A DNA stretch of 64,000 bases from Adiantum capillus-veneris (taxonomy: Eukaryota; Streptophyta; Polypodiopsida; Polypodiales; Pteridaceae). Where the stretch lies: the NCBI GenBank assembly GCA_014529385.2, contig CM043957.1, positions 88,512,381-88,576,380 on the forward strand, given 5' to 3'. The translations under genes and the position numbers were made by a program. Of this stretch, positions 44,504-55,432 are shown piece by piece (positions within the stretch are counted from its first letter, which is position 1; every line of letters starts with the position of its first letter). The notes beneath the pieces were generated by a model, which ran no database searches, was not told the DNA's origin, and saw only the letters and a list, made by a program, of their open reading frames with translations.

Positions 44504-45234
44504 GATCTACACCCTATGCCCTTGGATGGACCCATGCATATGCACTATCTCATGTGGGCTGAAGGTCGGCTGTCACGTGGAGGCCATGATACTACATTCA
44601 TGCACCATCTTGGTGTGTGTTACGTCCACATTGAAGAAACAAGAGGAGGACTCAAGAGGCAACAACTGCATCGTGTGTACTGCTCTCTCTTTTCCTTGGA
44701 TAGTAGATTTTCCCTTGGACAATCCTTTTTATCGTGCCCACTCCCTAAACATGTGAAAAATAAATTTTCTTTTTAAGCCTTCTCAGACTCTTCAATTGAT
44801 AGAGACGCCTTGGGTTTCTCGGATTCCTTTGATGCGGGTATTATAAACTTTCTTTTATTGTGCCCATGCTATGTGTGTGCATTTGCATGTGTAGTGGCAT
44901 GCACGTGAGTATCATGTAGTGTTTTCTCATCAGGATCATTGTGTATATGCACTTGCACTATAGCCTCCAATAGCGTCTTGGGGTCATGAGTCTTGACATG
45001 CTTCTTAAGCTATGGTGTCTACCCACAGATAAACCCACACACTTGTTGAAAGGTACCTAACCCCTCTAGCTTGAGAATAACATCACAATAGTGCAATATA
45101 TACTCCAACAATGTTTTATGTTGACATATAGAACATTTATCCCAAGCATACCAATTTCTATCCGCTTTATTTGTGGGGAAAAATTCTTTTCTAAATACAG
45201 CCTCAATGACTGCCCAAGTCTATGGTATGATGCC
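44504..45234 (-). pseudogene. Element F gag remnant, cut by element E
   Basis: Minus strand, degraded. Near 45190 it has a capsid segment (EAVFRKEFFPTNKADRNWYA). Near 44750 it has a zinc-knuckle-like CLGSGHDKKDC with a Cys pair disturbed. Stops and a Thr/His-rich linker lie between. The frame is broken at 45234/45235 by the LTR of E; the rest of gag should continue beyond the window end. Confidence 0.7.
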
Positions 45235-46149
45235 TGTGGGACGGGTGTCTAACCTCACTTCTATCTTATTGCACATTTAGAGAGAACCACGATTAAATTG
45301 TCAATCCATGGAACAAAGCTGACTCAACTAGTGCATAGAGGCTACAAGAGGTTTTCAATCTCTCGGAAAACAACAGCTCGCATCTAACTCAAGCTACACT
45401 CAAGTGACTAAAATCACCAAAAGCCAATCGCTCATCGACAAACAAATCACAATTGTTACAGCATCGAATGACATCCAAATGTAAGGAAACTTCTAGGAAA
45501 GGTTTATAAGACCTAAGCATACATGCTTATGGTCTAAAATCTCACTTTAGGTCAAGTGCAAAAATCACGATTATTAACATCAGTGGATTTTTGACCTAGT
45601 TGTTTTTGACCCAGAATGCATCTAAATGCTTAGCAATGATGCCCCAATACCCCGCCTATACTTAGTTTTTTATTTTGAAGTGTAAATTCCTACTTATGAT
45701 GAAATTAGGCCGCGAGTCAACGACGCCAAAACCTACGAAATACCGTGAAATGCTTACGTCAATGCGTAGAGCTCTTATCTGTGGTTGCAACGCAACAGAC
45801 GTGACTGCAATGTGACAACCGAAGAGGGAGTAGGAAGCGCAAGAAGGAGAGAAGTGAGTGTCCTTAGCTCACACTGTGTATTTCATCATCCAAAACTTAA
45901 AATTAACTTACAAAAATTGGCTTTTATACCTTAGCCAAGGTTTTTGGTGGTCAAAACTAATAATCTGGGAGCTCTAACTAAAGATGGGTAAAGACAGGTT
46001 GATACAATATGGAAGCTTGTAGCCTCGGCTCATCAATTACAAAGTTTATCCGTAAAATAGGAGTTACAATATTCTCGATTTATCAAAATAATAAGTGTTT
46101 TTACAATGAGAGCTCCAAAAATGATATCCGAGTTAGCTTACTGCTAACA
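45235..46149 (-). repeat. Element E 3' LTR (915 bp)
   Basis: Plus strand TGTGGGACGG to GCTAACA. It aligns with 63112-64000 with many substitutions, close to a tenth of sites by eye, so E is much older than B and D. It contains a TATA motif (45928-45921, -) and a partial copy of the leader palindrome (AAATCACGATTATTAAC, near 45562). Confidence 0.95.
45921..45928 (-). promoter_or_regulatory. TATA box in E 3' LTR
   Basis: Minus strand TATAAAAGCCAATTTTTGTAA, conserved in the other E LTR and closely matched in the C LTR. Confidence 0.6.
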
Positions 46150-46163
46150 TTTCTCCCCTCCTC
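46150..46163 (-). other. Polypurine tract of element E
   Basis: Minus strand GAGGAGGGGAGAAA, directly 5' of the 3' LTR. Confidence 0.85.
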
Positions 46164-46257
46164 GCCTGTGTCGTCCCTTGACACAGCTTTATGGGCTGAA
46201 ATAATCTTTGGGTTGACGGCTGGTGAGGCGATCTTTAAGTGCATGTAGAGCCTTTTC

Positions 46258-48725
46258 TTATCTGATCTTTCTCTCTTTGTCTAGCACCTGCAAAAATTGC
46301 ATAGTGACTCTGTTTTTAAGCTCGATTGCGGAGTAGCCGATGAATCTTGAAGTTAGGTTGCTGATCACTGGCCCAAAAATCTTCGTTCGCCAAGTGAAAA
46401 ACCTTGTGTAGAATGCTTCCTCAAATGCCAACATATTATGAGAAGATAAGAACATGCAGCAGGCGTAGAATCTATAGAGGACTTCTTCAGAAGGTTGGCC
46501 ATTGAGATTGTCGCATAAACCCTTATTGCCCTCGAGGAAGGACATCCACGGGGCTCCTGCTTGCTTTGGCTCATGAAAGACTTCAATGCAGGTGAGCAGC
46601 ATTCGGTAAATTTTGTAAAGCATAGCATATGAGCGATCAGGGAGGCTTTTGAAGAATGACATGGTGCCCGTTAGGGTTTTACCATCATGTAGTCCTCTGT
46701 CGGCGTTCCCTTTTCTGGAGCTGGCAATCTTGGATAATTCAGCCATGTAGGCCGCTTCTTTGTTATTACCTCATGTGCTTGCCACGTCCTTACTCTTGGT
46801 ACATGACAAAAAGTTGGATCCTTTTGAAGTGTTGCAGGTGCTCTTATGAACATAATCAAGTATCTTGGATTCTTGTTCAACCAACTCTTTCTCCACTTGG
46901 GGTGGACTTCATCTGCGCCTTCTATTTGCATGTCTTTATAAAGTCTTTCCTTGGCCTGGAGCAGCTCTACCTTTATCAAGGGATATGGCAGTGATTGCTG
47001 ATGCCATTGTGCATTAATTTGATTAGGAGTGAGTTGAGTAACATTGACATAGTGAAGCTCTTAACTCCCAATCCATCGCCGCTTTCCATTGCTCATCTGT
47101 CTCCTGGGTAACCTTTTCTTTAAGTGCAGCTTCCTCAACTTTTGACAGCTGGACCATTGGCACTTCATCTGCTTCTGTTAATGGTACTTGGAAATCTTCC
47201 TCGCCACCTAGCCCTTCTGCTGGCTGTGTTTCAATCTCAGTAAAAGACACTGAGGGAATATCAATATGTGGCTGCTCTGATGTACCTGCTTCTTCTTGCG
47301 TCTCTTGTTGTCCATATCGTAGTAACTGGTTGACTCTTTTCAGCTCGGCTATTTCCTTGAGCAACTCTTCTTCTCATTGTACCCGCATTAATTCCAGGTC
47401 TCTGCGTTGTGACTGCTCCAGCTTTAGCTCTAGCTCAAGATCTTTATTCTTTCTCTCTAGTGCTTTGTACACTTCTTCTGTACCTTTGATCGAGGTAACT
47501 ACGGGATTTCCTCTTATCTGTCGCAAAAAGGTTGCCTGATCGTTGACCTCTGCTCTAAATATTGCAATGAGGCGTTTGCTACATCTAGCTGTACTTGGAT
47601 CTTTTGAACTGACATAGTTGTAGTCAAGAGTTCGTTAGTAACCTCTATTAGCTGTTCGTCTTTGGTTTTGCAAGCATCTGTTAACTTCATGAGAAGTTCT
47701 CCTAACTCTTCCATTTTCTTTTGCTACTTGTCTCTTTCTAGCTGGTGTTGTTCAGTTTTAGCTTTTAATTCTTGGACTTGTTTTTACAGATCAGTGATGA
47801 CATTTAATCTGTCCTCTAACTCTCCTTAGAGAGCGTCGATTGCCATCTCCAATCCTTTAGCCTTTGTACTGCGGTTAAGTTCCACTAATCGGAGTTGGAG
47901 AATTACCTCATCATTTTTCTGTCAGTATTCATTTCTTGTGAGCTACCTAGACGTTTCGACAGTCTCTTGTGATTCTCTTGGTGTGGTTGTGGCGGTTGTT
48001 TGTGGTAGCGGCCAGGTTTGTCCCTCCCCTTGAGGCTGTGCTTTTTCCTCATTTGCTTTGTTTGCTTAAGGCTTCGTGGATGTCTCAGTCGTTTCTTGTT
48101 GGGTTGTGGTAGACGGGGTTTCCTCTGTTTCCTATTTCTTTGTTTGCTCAAACCTTGTTGATTCCTCTGGTTGAGGACTTGCTTCTCTTTGCGGTTCTAG
48201 TTCTTTTGCTTTGGCTTGCTCCGGAGTATTTGTTGTCTGTTGTGCAGACTCTACTGCTTCTCTCTGTTCATGCTCTTTTTCTTCAATGGGCTCACCCTGT
48301 GTGGTTCTATCTGTTGGTGATGGTGGAGGGCTTGGCATGGGGTGGTCGTGCTATTCCCTAGCAGGTGAAGATGGTCGGGAAGACATATCACTTTGTTCAT
48401 ACTGGGTCTCTCCTTGTGCGGTTGCTTCTTCTGCTTGTTTTTGCTGCTCCGCCGCATCTTTAGCTTTTCTTTCTACTTCTTGATCTTCTTTCAGCTTCAA
48501 TGCCTCTGCCTCCTGATACATTCTTTCCAACAAATCCTTTGGATCTTTTGCTTCTCTCCGTGCAGGGTGCTTTGTTCTTGGTCCTTTTACTTCTATAGGT
48601 ACCCACTTTGCAGGGTCCTTGCCTTGAGCTTGGCAGCTTCGTTCAAAAGAGTGCTTCTCTCTCTCAAACCTTGCATGCTTTTGTTGAGGATCCTCTTGAT
48701 GTGCTACCACTGCTTTTCTTTTCAT
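46258..48725 (-). pseudogene. Element E 3' frame, part b: coiled-coil protein with C-terminal domain
   Basis: About 820 codons' worth in one or more registers, with several stops. It starts MKRKAVVAHQE at 48725. The first third is Lys/Glu/Ala/Gln-rich (KWVPIEVKGP, then long EQQKQAEEA-type helices). The middle (47890-47370) has heptad-like coiled coil (ELLMKLTDACKTKDEQLIEV). The C-terminal part (46979-46258) is a more globular, aromatic-rich domain (SFFKSLPDRSYAMLYKIYRM, SNLTSRFIGYSAIELKNRV) ending just before the polypurine tract. Many stops are TAG or TAA in Gln-rich context. I recognise no family; structural or envelope-like roles are guesses. Confidence 0.5.
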
Positions 48726-48771
48726 TTATTCAATGCAAGCTCTTCTTTCCTCACTATCTTAGCTTTTGCTA

Positions 48772-49777
48772 CTATGTCTTTTTGGCAGAATCTTCATCAA
48801 ATTTGTAAGTTCTTTTGGTGGACCTTGTGGCTCGAGGGGATGGCTGTGCAGACACGATCCTTGTGTTCTGAACTAGGGCAAGTGACAAATTATCTGCCAT
48901 GCCGATAGCATGGTAGGCAATTCTTGTGAGTACCTCAGGTGCTCCCAGATATGTTATCTTACCCTCTTTTTTTGTTCCCTTCAGTGTGGATAACACATAC
49001 TGTGCATGGTCGATGGGTTGCCTAGTTGTCGACTTTAGCACTTGTGTAAAAGTAGTCGCAACTGCATGATTGGGTGTTGTATATCTTGGTGGTCTCTTTG
49101 TGAGAAAGTGAAAGTGTTGATGATATAATCTTGCTGGTTCTTCCACTTGCTTCTGGATAAGATCAGAAAATGTTGCAGCAGTGGTTCCCTTGGTGAAGAT
49201 ACCTGCCATCTTTCTATCTCTAGCTCTCATGGTTATCCCTTCTGTCGGCAATTTGAGAGCTTCGGCCACTATCTCTTTTGTAATTGCCACTTCGACCTTG
49301 TTCCCTTGCTGGTTAGAGATGTGGACTGTTCCATCTTCCTTGATAGTGGATAGGAGCTCATAGATTTCTGAAAATCTACGCCACATGGCTCTTGTTCATA
49401 GAACTCTCTGAGCCCAAGCCTTCTGTTAGCCTCTTTTGTCTTGGGCTTTGCTGTGACATCATAGACCTCTTTTGGCAGAAGTTTTAGTTCTATTTGATGT
49501 CCTTCTTCACTTTTGAATCTACCTGTGAAAACCGTTGTGTTATTCTCCTGGAGCTGTTCTTTAGACAGACAGGTAGCTTTGGCCGTCTTTACTGAACCGA
49601 GGTCCAGTTGGTGTGGGTGGTAGCTCTTGCAGCTTCTCCTTTTGGGAGACCCTCTTCTTGGCCTTCTCTGCAGCTTGCATGGCTCTTGCTAAGTGAATAG
49701 GGTGTCAAAGTTAGAAAATTTGGTAGATTCCGCCCTGACATGTCCTTCAGTCTGAATTGCTGACAAATTGAGTTCAA
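48772..49777 (-). pseudogene. Element E 3' frame, part a
   Basis: The best open piece is 49386-48772 (205 codons): WRRFSEIYELLSTIKEDGTV, then VEVAITKEIVAEALKLPTEG, HFHFLTKRPPRYTTPNHAV and YLGAPEVLTRIAYHAIGMAD. The pattern of a hydrophobic strand followed by an ALKLP-type helix recalls the uncharacterised plant transposon domains found in frames 3' of pol in Athila-type elements; this resemblance is from memory and weak. An upstream piece (49777-49589) is basic. Part b starts 47 bases after the stop. Confidence 0.45.
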
Positions 49778-49787
49778 TTTTCTTCAA

Positions 49788-51889
49788 ATCAATTTTTGAA
49801 CATGTATAGATGCATAAAAACATGCAAAGATCAAAATCATGAAGTCCAAACAAAAAACTGCAACAAAAGTAAATAATCGCGATTATTTACAGCTGAGTAA
49901 TTTTGTCAACTTTTTACAAATTTGGCATTATAGGCTTGAATTATGCATCAATTAGATACTCTGCGTGAAGTGTGGGCTCATTTGGGTGCACAGGGTCAAA
50001 ATGGTGCCAAGTTTAGGCTTTAGGTCTCTGAAATAGTAGATGTAAAGGAATTTTGAGATTTTGAGTTCCAAATTTGTTCAAACTTGGTTAGTGGCCTTAG
50101 GACACCATGTACTTTGGTCCCATAATGGCAAAGTTGCAATTTTTTCCCATCTTGGCAAAAAAGTAAATAATCGTGATTATTTCAAAATGAACATTTTTTG
50201 GTGCAACTTGGTTCTAAGCATGGTGTAGACCCTGTGTGTATGTGATATGAGGTGTTTTGGATCAAAAAATGTGACTCATAACTCAGAAATTGGTTTGAAA
50301 GGACTTCTTTACGTTTTTTGGCAATTTTTCAAGTTATAATTGATCATTTTGGCTCATGCTTGAAATGCGGCATGTAATAGGTGTGTACAAGTGATAGGGG
50401 AGGTGATGATACCATTTTCAAGCCAAAATATTGCAAAAGTAAATAATCGCGATTATTTACAGCATTCGACTTTCTCTTGCAAAACTTGAAAATTTTGACC
50501 TAAACATATTCTATACACCTAAAACAAGTCCTAAATTCAATTTGGTAAAATTTGGTCTTGCCGCCATCACTTTGTGCTTTGTCGGCTTTGTAATCACCGA
50601 TTTTTGTGACTACATGACCTGTAGAGTTGGTTAGTCACTTTTGAGGCTATGGATTTGTCCGCTACATAGTCTAAAGCAACTCATCCAGTTTTGGCCCATT
50701 TGGAGTCAGTTTGACCTCGTATGTCAAATTTGACGCTTTGTAGCCTTCGAGCCATTTTCTGCTTTTCGAGCGCTTGACTTGATTGATTTTATGAAACCAA
50801 TCATATACATTGTGTATAGACCTCGTATGTAAGTTGTCTGTGGAGTCAGAATCCAATTCTGGCATCTGCCAAAAACCTAGCTTTCCTACTTGGGACCCCC
50901 TCGACCCTTGCCGAATGGTCAACTGTTTATATAGAAGTGTTCTATTACGTTGGAGCATGCTACAGTTCAAGTCTTATCTGATTTGGTTGAGCTGACAGGC
51001 TGCTATGGTAGATTTTTGGTCGTAGGTCTTCGTGCATTGCTCGGATTCTAGGGTTTTTTCCAAGAGTTTAGACTAGCTACCGGCCGTATACAATGGATCA
51101 TTGATAAAGATAGAACTTACCCCTCATGTCTCGTGTGAGACGGCGCTGAAAACAGGCAAATGTGGACTCCAAAAAATGCGCGCGAAGAAGGCCGAAAAAC
51201 GCTCTCTCCAAAGGCAACAAGTGAAAATGAAGTGATTTTAGCCTACCTTGGGTATCTATACTCGAACTTCCCAAACCATTTTTCCCCAAATTCCTTTGTT
51301 AGTCCTACTAGGCCGTGAAATCTATGTTAAACTCAAAAATTTCCGTAGTCGGATTCCTGTAGCTCATTCTGCAAGAATTCTGCAAAAGTATTTCTGGCCG
51401 CCTAATTTAGGCTTCTCGCTTCCATCTGCCGATTTGATTGAAATTTTTTGTGCCTGTCCGCCTTGTCTTTCTGATCATCAGCGTATCTTCAGTTTTTTTC
51501 ATATGAGCTCCTTTGTTATTTATTATTAATTTTTGACCTATTTATTGAAAAAATCAGACAAAATAACAAAATGCGATAAAAAACTATAGTAAAAATTCAA
51601 TAATTAAGAAAATCCATTGGACAACACACCTTGATTGTTTTTTGTTGGATTTTTGTATTTTTAAGTCTTAATATCAAGAAAAATAACCAAAAAGAACTTT
51701 TTTTTAATCATTTGCTGGTAGCATATACACTATTTACACTCATCGGGGAGATATTATCAGTTAAATTCCCCTGTTGATAATTTATAACGGCATTACTAGG
51801 TAATTTTGCAAAAAATCACACGTTAATATCAAACTTTTTCCTCTCTCTTCAAACATTGTCCTTAATTACTTAGTGCCCTTCCACCCCTC
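49788..51889 (-). repeat. Internal noncoding gap in E carrying leader palindromes
   Basis: About 2.1 kb without a supported gene. AAATAATCGCGATTATTT-type palindromes occur at 49869-49890, 50163-50184 and 50439-50460 (spacings 294 and 276). They are the same module as in the E leader (61539 onward). The text near 51000 (TGACAGGCTGCTATGG...GGTCGTAGGTC) also resembles 62650-62680 in the leader. So the gap looks like a second leader placed before the 3' frame. Confidence 0.65.
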
Positions 51890-52600
51890 CTAGATGGTGT
51901 ACTCCGGGACAACTATGCTCATGGGTTGAACAATGTGTCTATGTGTAGCCTTGGTTGGCTCTACCGTGCTTTGAAGATCAATGTAATTCAAACCATTATG
52001 ATGTGCAAGAGTTGGATCTTGAGTAATTAACTCAAGGGTTTCTGATGTCAAGGCTTTCTGATGTTGTCTTCCAAAAAGCAAATCTTGTAGCTTGTGTGCT
52101 CTTTGCTTGATTGTACCATCAGGATACTTTAGCACGCTGATTGCCTGAGCTGTTGGTATCACTTTTGACTGTTGTCAAACTTTTACCCGCCATTGATATC
52201 TTGGTTCGTCTTGGTCAGAATGGTGTGGTTGAGTTTTCTGAGACTTAACTCTTCATTGCTTGATCCGTTTCATAGTTTGCGGAGAAGATAAGTGCTCCTT
52301 TTTCTTCCAAATCCATTTCGTGTTAGGTTCCCTTCTTTGAGATGCTCGTCTCTATGTTGTGATCTTTGGAACCGTCTTTGGTATTGTCGATGATGTTTTG
52401 GGCACCCAAATTTGAACCGGCTTGTCCTTAAGCTGTGCTTTTGGTACCCAAATTTGCTTGACTCCTTGCATGCTACTTGGAGAATTTACTTGTCGATAGG
52501 ATGGAGAAGATTGATTGCTTTGTGGTTTGATCTGCTGGGCGCTCGCTTTCCATTCCTCCTTGCTTGGTGCAATTGGAACAATGAGTTGTCTGCCTTTAGG
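51890..52600 (-). pseudogene. Element E pol C-terminal tail with WVPK motifs
   Basis: Degraded tail after the second protease-like domain. Near 52470-52390 it reads KQIWVPKAQL and VQIWVPKT, like the D tail. The last open piece (52162-51890) has AQAISVLKYPDGTIKQRAHK and ends HRHIVQPMSIVVPEYTI. No known domain. Confidence 0.5.
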
Positions 52601-52936
52601 TTATAGCTTGAGCTGATTGGTATCCCAATCTAGTACTGCTTTGTACATCCGCATCCATGAGATTCCAAGAATCATTGTCTCATTCATGTGTTCATTTGGT
52701 AAACATACAAACTGGTGAGGACATGAACATCCGTGTACTATCACATTTAAGTTGACTACTCCCAATGTTGGTGTTGGGTTCTTATTGCATCCTTTGATAG
52801 TCGCTATTCCTGTTGTCAAAGACTGATTGGTTGCTTTCTTGTATGTGGAATAGTTGATTGCATTTACTTGAGCTCTTGTATCAAGCAATGCATTTGTGCT
52901 ATAATTGTTGAGTTGTACTTTGATGCGAAGGTCCAT
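52601..52936 (-). CDS. Second protease-like domain 3' of integrase in element E
   Basis: An open 111-codon piece with retropepsin layout: LRIKVQLNNYSTNALLDTRA, where the family D-T-G reads D-T-R (codons 52882-52874; GGA to AGA), then VNAINYSTYKK, IKGCNKNPTPTLGVV, FVCLPNEHMNETM and the closing ILGISWMRMYKAVLDW. Element D has the same pattern at the same place, with D-T-G kept. E also has a standard protease before RT (57328-57771). The Gly to Arg change should inactivate it. The function of a second protease here is unknown; nucleocapsid or 3'-frame processing is speculation. Confidence 0.65.
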   Translation of the reverse strand: MDLRIKVQLNNYSTNALLDTRAQVNAINYSTYKKATNQSLTTGIATIKGCNKNPTPTLGVVNLNVIVHGCSCPHQFVCLPNEHMNETMILGISWMRMYKAVLDWDTNQLKL

Positions 52937-53108
52937 TCATCTAATCATTCATCATCTGTTTTGACATTGTATCTTTCTGCAATTCCCATTATCGGTTATC
53001 TATTTCCAGAGTGTTGATGGGAATAGGTAATTGTTGATTCTTGAGAGCAGCTTTCCTTTTGAGTACTCGAAGCCGAGCTTCTTCTTGGGCTTCGTCAATA
53101 ACCTGCTG

Positions 53109-54535
53109 TCATTTTATCTTCCTTTTCTTAGCTGCATGCATCCTTTCTAGCAATTCATTGGTTAGTGGCAAATTGAACTTCTTTAAACGACATCCACTAA
53201 TCCAATTAGCCATCGGTTCACCATCTAGGATGGATAACTTAACTGCTCCACTTGGAGATACATCTTCAATGATAAACGGTTCGTTTTCCTTTTTTTTAAA
53301 CCTGGAAATGTGTTGCTTAAGGGAATAGACTAAAACTAAGTCTCCTTTTTTGAAGATTTTTGTAATTAGATGGGAATCAAAAAACTGTTTTTGTTTCCGC
53401 TTTTGTGCATAGATGTGAGCGACACCAGTTAGCCTTTGCTCATCTAGCTTCTCTAAATCTTCAATTCTCTCTAACAATTCATGCCCAGTCCACTCAAGAT
53501 CCTTAGCTACCCTTAGTATCGGCAATAGAAACTCTATTGGCAGTATGGCATCAAGACCATAAACAAGGTTAAAGGGTGTAGCATTTAAAGCTATTTTGAA
53601 TGAAACTTGATAAGCCCATAGATCTGCATGGAGACTCATTTCCCAGTTTTTCCTTCCTGAACTAACCACTTTAGTCAATACCGAGCTAAGAATTTTATTC
53701 GTATGCTCAGCTTGTACGTTTGCTTGTGGGTGATAGGGAGCTGCTTTGTTATGGATGACCATGAATTCGTTAAGCAAATACTCGATTACCTCATTGAGGA
53801 AATGAGTTCCACTATCACTAACAATTTCTATTGGCAGGCCATATCTTGTGAACACATACTCATATAAGAATGCAGAAGTGGTTCTGGCATCATTCTTTTG
53901 AGTTGCCTTAGCCTCGATCCACTTGGTCAAATAGTCCGTAGCTACAATGATATATTGAGCTTGGGTTCTATAAGCAGGTGGCTATATTGGCCCAACAAAA
54001 TCTATATCCCATTTTGTGAAAGCTCTAGTCCCCATCATTGGTCTTAAGGGCATGCTATCTATACGTGTCGGAATTTTTGCTCGTTGACAAGCATCACATC
54101 TCCGAACATACTCCTTGGCATCTGCAAGAAGTGTTGGCCACCATATGCATGCCATTAAGATTGCTCTTGCGGTTGTCTCACTAGAAAAGTGACCTCCAGC
54201 TAATCCAACATGTGCTTGTTCTATTATGGGAATATATTCGTCTTCATTTGCACAAAGACGCAAATTTTGATCCTTACCTCTCCGATACAATTGGTTCCAA
54301 TATGAGCATAGTCTCTTGCTTCTGTTATAATTTCTCTTTGATGGTGTTTACTCATATCCTCGGGAAATGTTCTGCTTGATAAGTAAGTGACTAGATAATT
54401 ACTCCACTTGGGAACATGTGACATTTGGAACAATGTTACATGAGGTATGGGTATTTGTTTTTGACATTGAGGATAATTTTTCACAAAATAATGAATATCA
54501 CTCCTCATAGTTGGCCAAAATACTCCAAGTCTCAA
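53109..54535 (-). pseudogene. Element E integrase in three pieces
   Basis: Zinc domain at 54290-53982 (EQAHVGLAGGHFSSETTARA, CDACQRAK) and first catalytic Asp in KWDIDFVGPI; then a stop near 53980. The core continues at 53930 (TKWIEAKATQKND, SDSGTHFLNEV with the second Asp, HPQANVQAEHTNK with the Glu retained) and the C-terminal domain (FKKGDLVLVYSLK, EPFIIEDVSPSGAVKL). A frameshift lies in the RH-IN linker (54535-54224). The three acidic residues are preserved, unlike in D and C. Confidence 0.85.
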
Positions 54536-55401
54536 GATCGTTGCATAGTTTGATCTTCTGCAAAGTAAAGTCCTACTATGGTAATATGTGCTTGACTTAG
54601 GTATTGGGTTTTCTCCTCAGGATTAATACATAAGAGCAATATTCCATCCCTATTTCTTTTGTATAGCCTACCAGCTAGTAACTGATACATAGCCGATTTC
54701 TCAATTAATCCGATTGTAATGGTAAGTAGTATTTGTGAATCCACTCGAGCTATGGTCATCAATGATACCATATTTTTTGACCATCGAGATATCATTTTCA
54801 TGGAGAACAGATAGGCATCTGGTAGATCATCATCTACTCCTTTAGGTGGTTCCCCTAAAATAATCCTTAACAAATGATCCGCTCTTTGATGAGTAGTGCC
54901 CTTTTTCACAACTACAGTGAAATCAAATTCCAGAAGAATGATGAACCGTCTCACTATTCTTCTTGTGTTGCATGGCTTGTTGACAAAGTATAATAAGTCT
55001 TGGTGGTCCAAAAAGAACACAAATTTGTTTGCTAATAGGTAATGTCTATACTTTTTTACGGCATAGATCATTCCTAGTCCTTCCCTTTCGGTGGTGGTAT
55101 AATTCTTTTCTGCCATATTCAACTATCAGCTAGCATAAGAAATAGGAAAATCATTTTTTTCGTCTCTTGGTTGAGCTAGTATACACTTGATGGCAAAATT
55201 GGAAGCATCTACATGTATGTGGAATATCTTATTCCAATCTGGTGCTTTCAATATTGGAGCTGCAGTGAGAGCTTGCTTAAGCTTCATGAAGGATTCTTCA
55301 CACGCCTCAATCCACTCAAAGTGTGTAATCAAGCTATACATGGGTTTTGCAATTATAGCGTATATATAAATAAAACGTTTGTAATATCCACAATGCCCCA
55401 T
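54532..55401 (-). pseudogene. Element E RNase H
   Basis: Pieces 55401-55126 (thumb, LKQALTAAPILKAPDWNKIF, HIHVDASNFAIKCILAQP) and 55122-54532 (EKNYTTTEREGLGMIYAVKK, FFLDHQDLLYFVNKP, LLEFDFTVVVKKG), separated by one stop. RH catalytic Asp, Glu and Asp positions are visible. Confidence 0.85.
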
Positions 55402-55432
55402 GAAGGCTTAAACCCCCTCGAGTATTGTCGGT

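Noticed and set aside
48393-48908. 171-codon plus-strand frame rich in Phe and Leu, looking membrane-like
   Set aside because: It is the complement of the Lys/Glu-rich coiled-coil coding sequence of E, which gives a hydrophobic antisense translation by codon complementarity.
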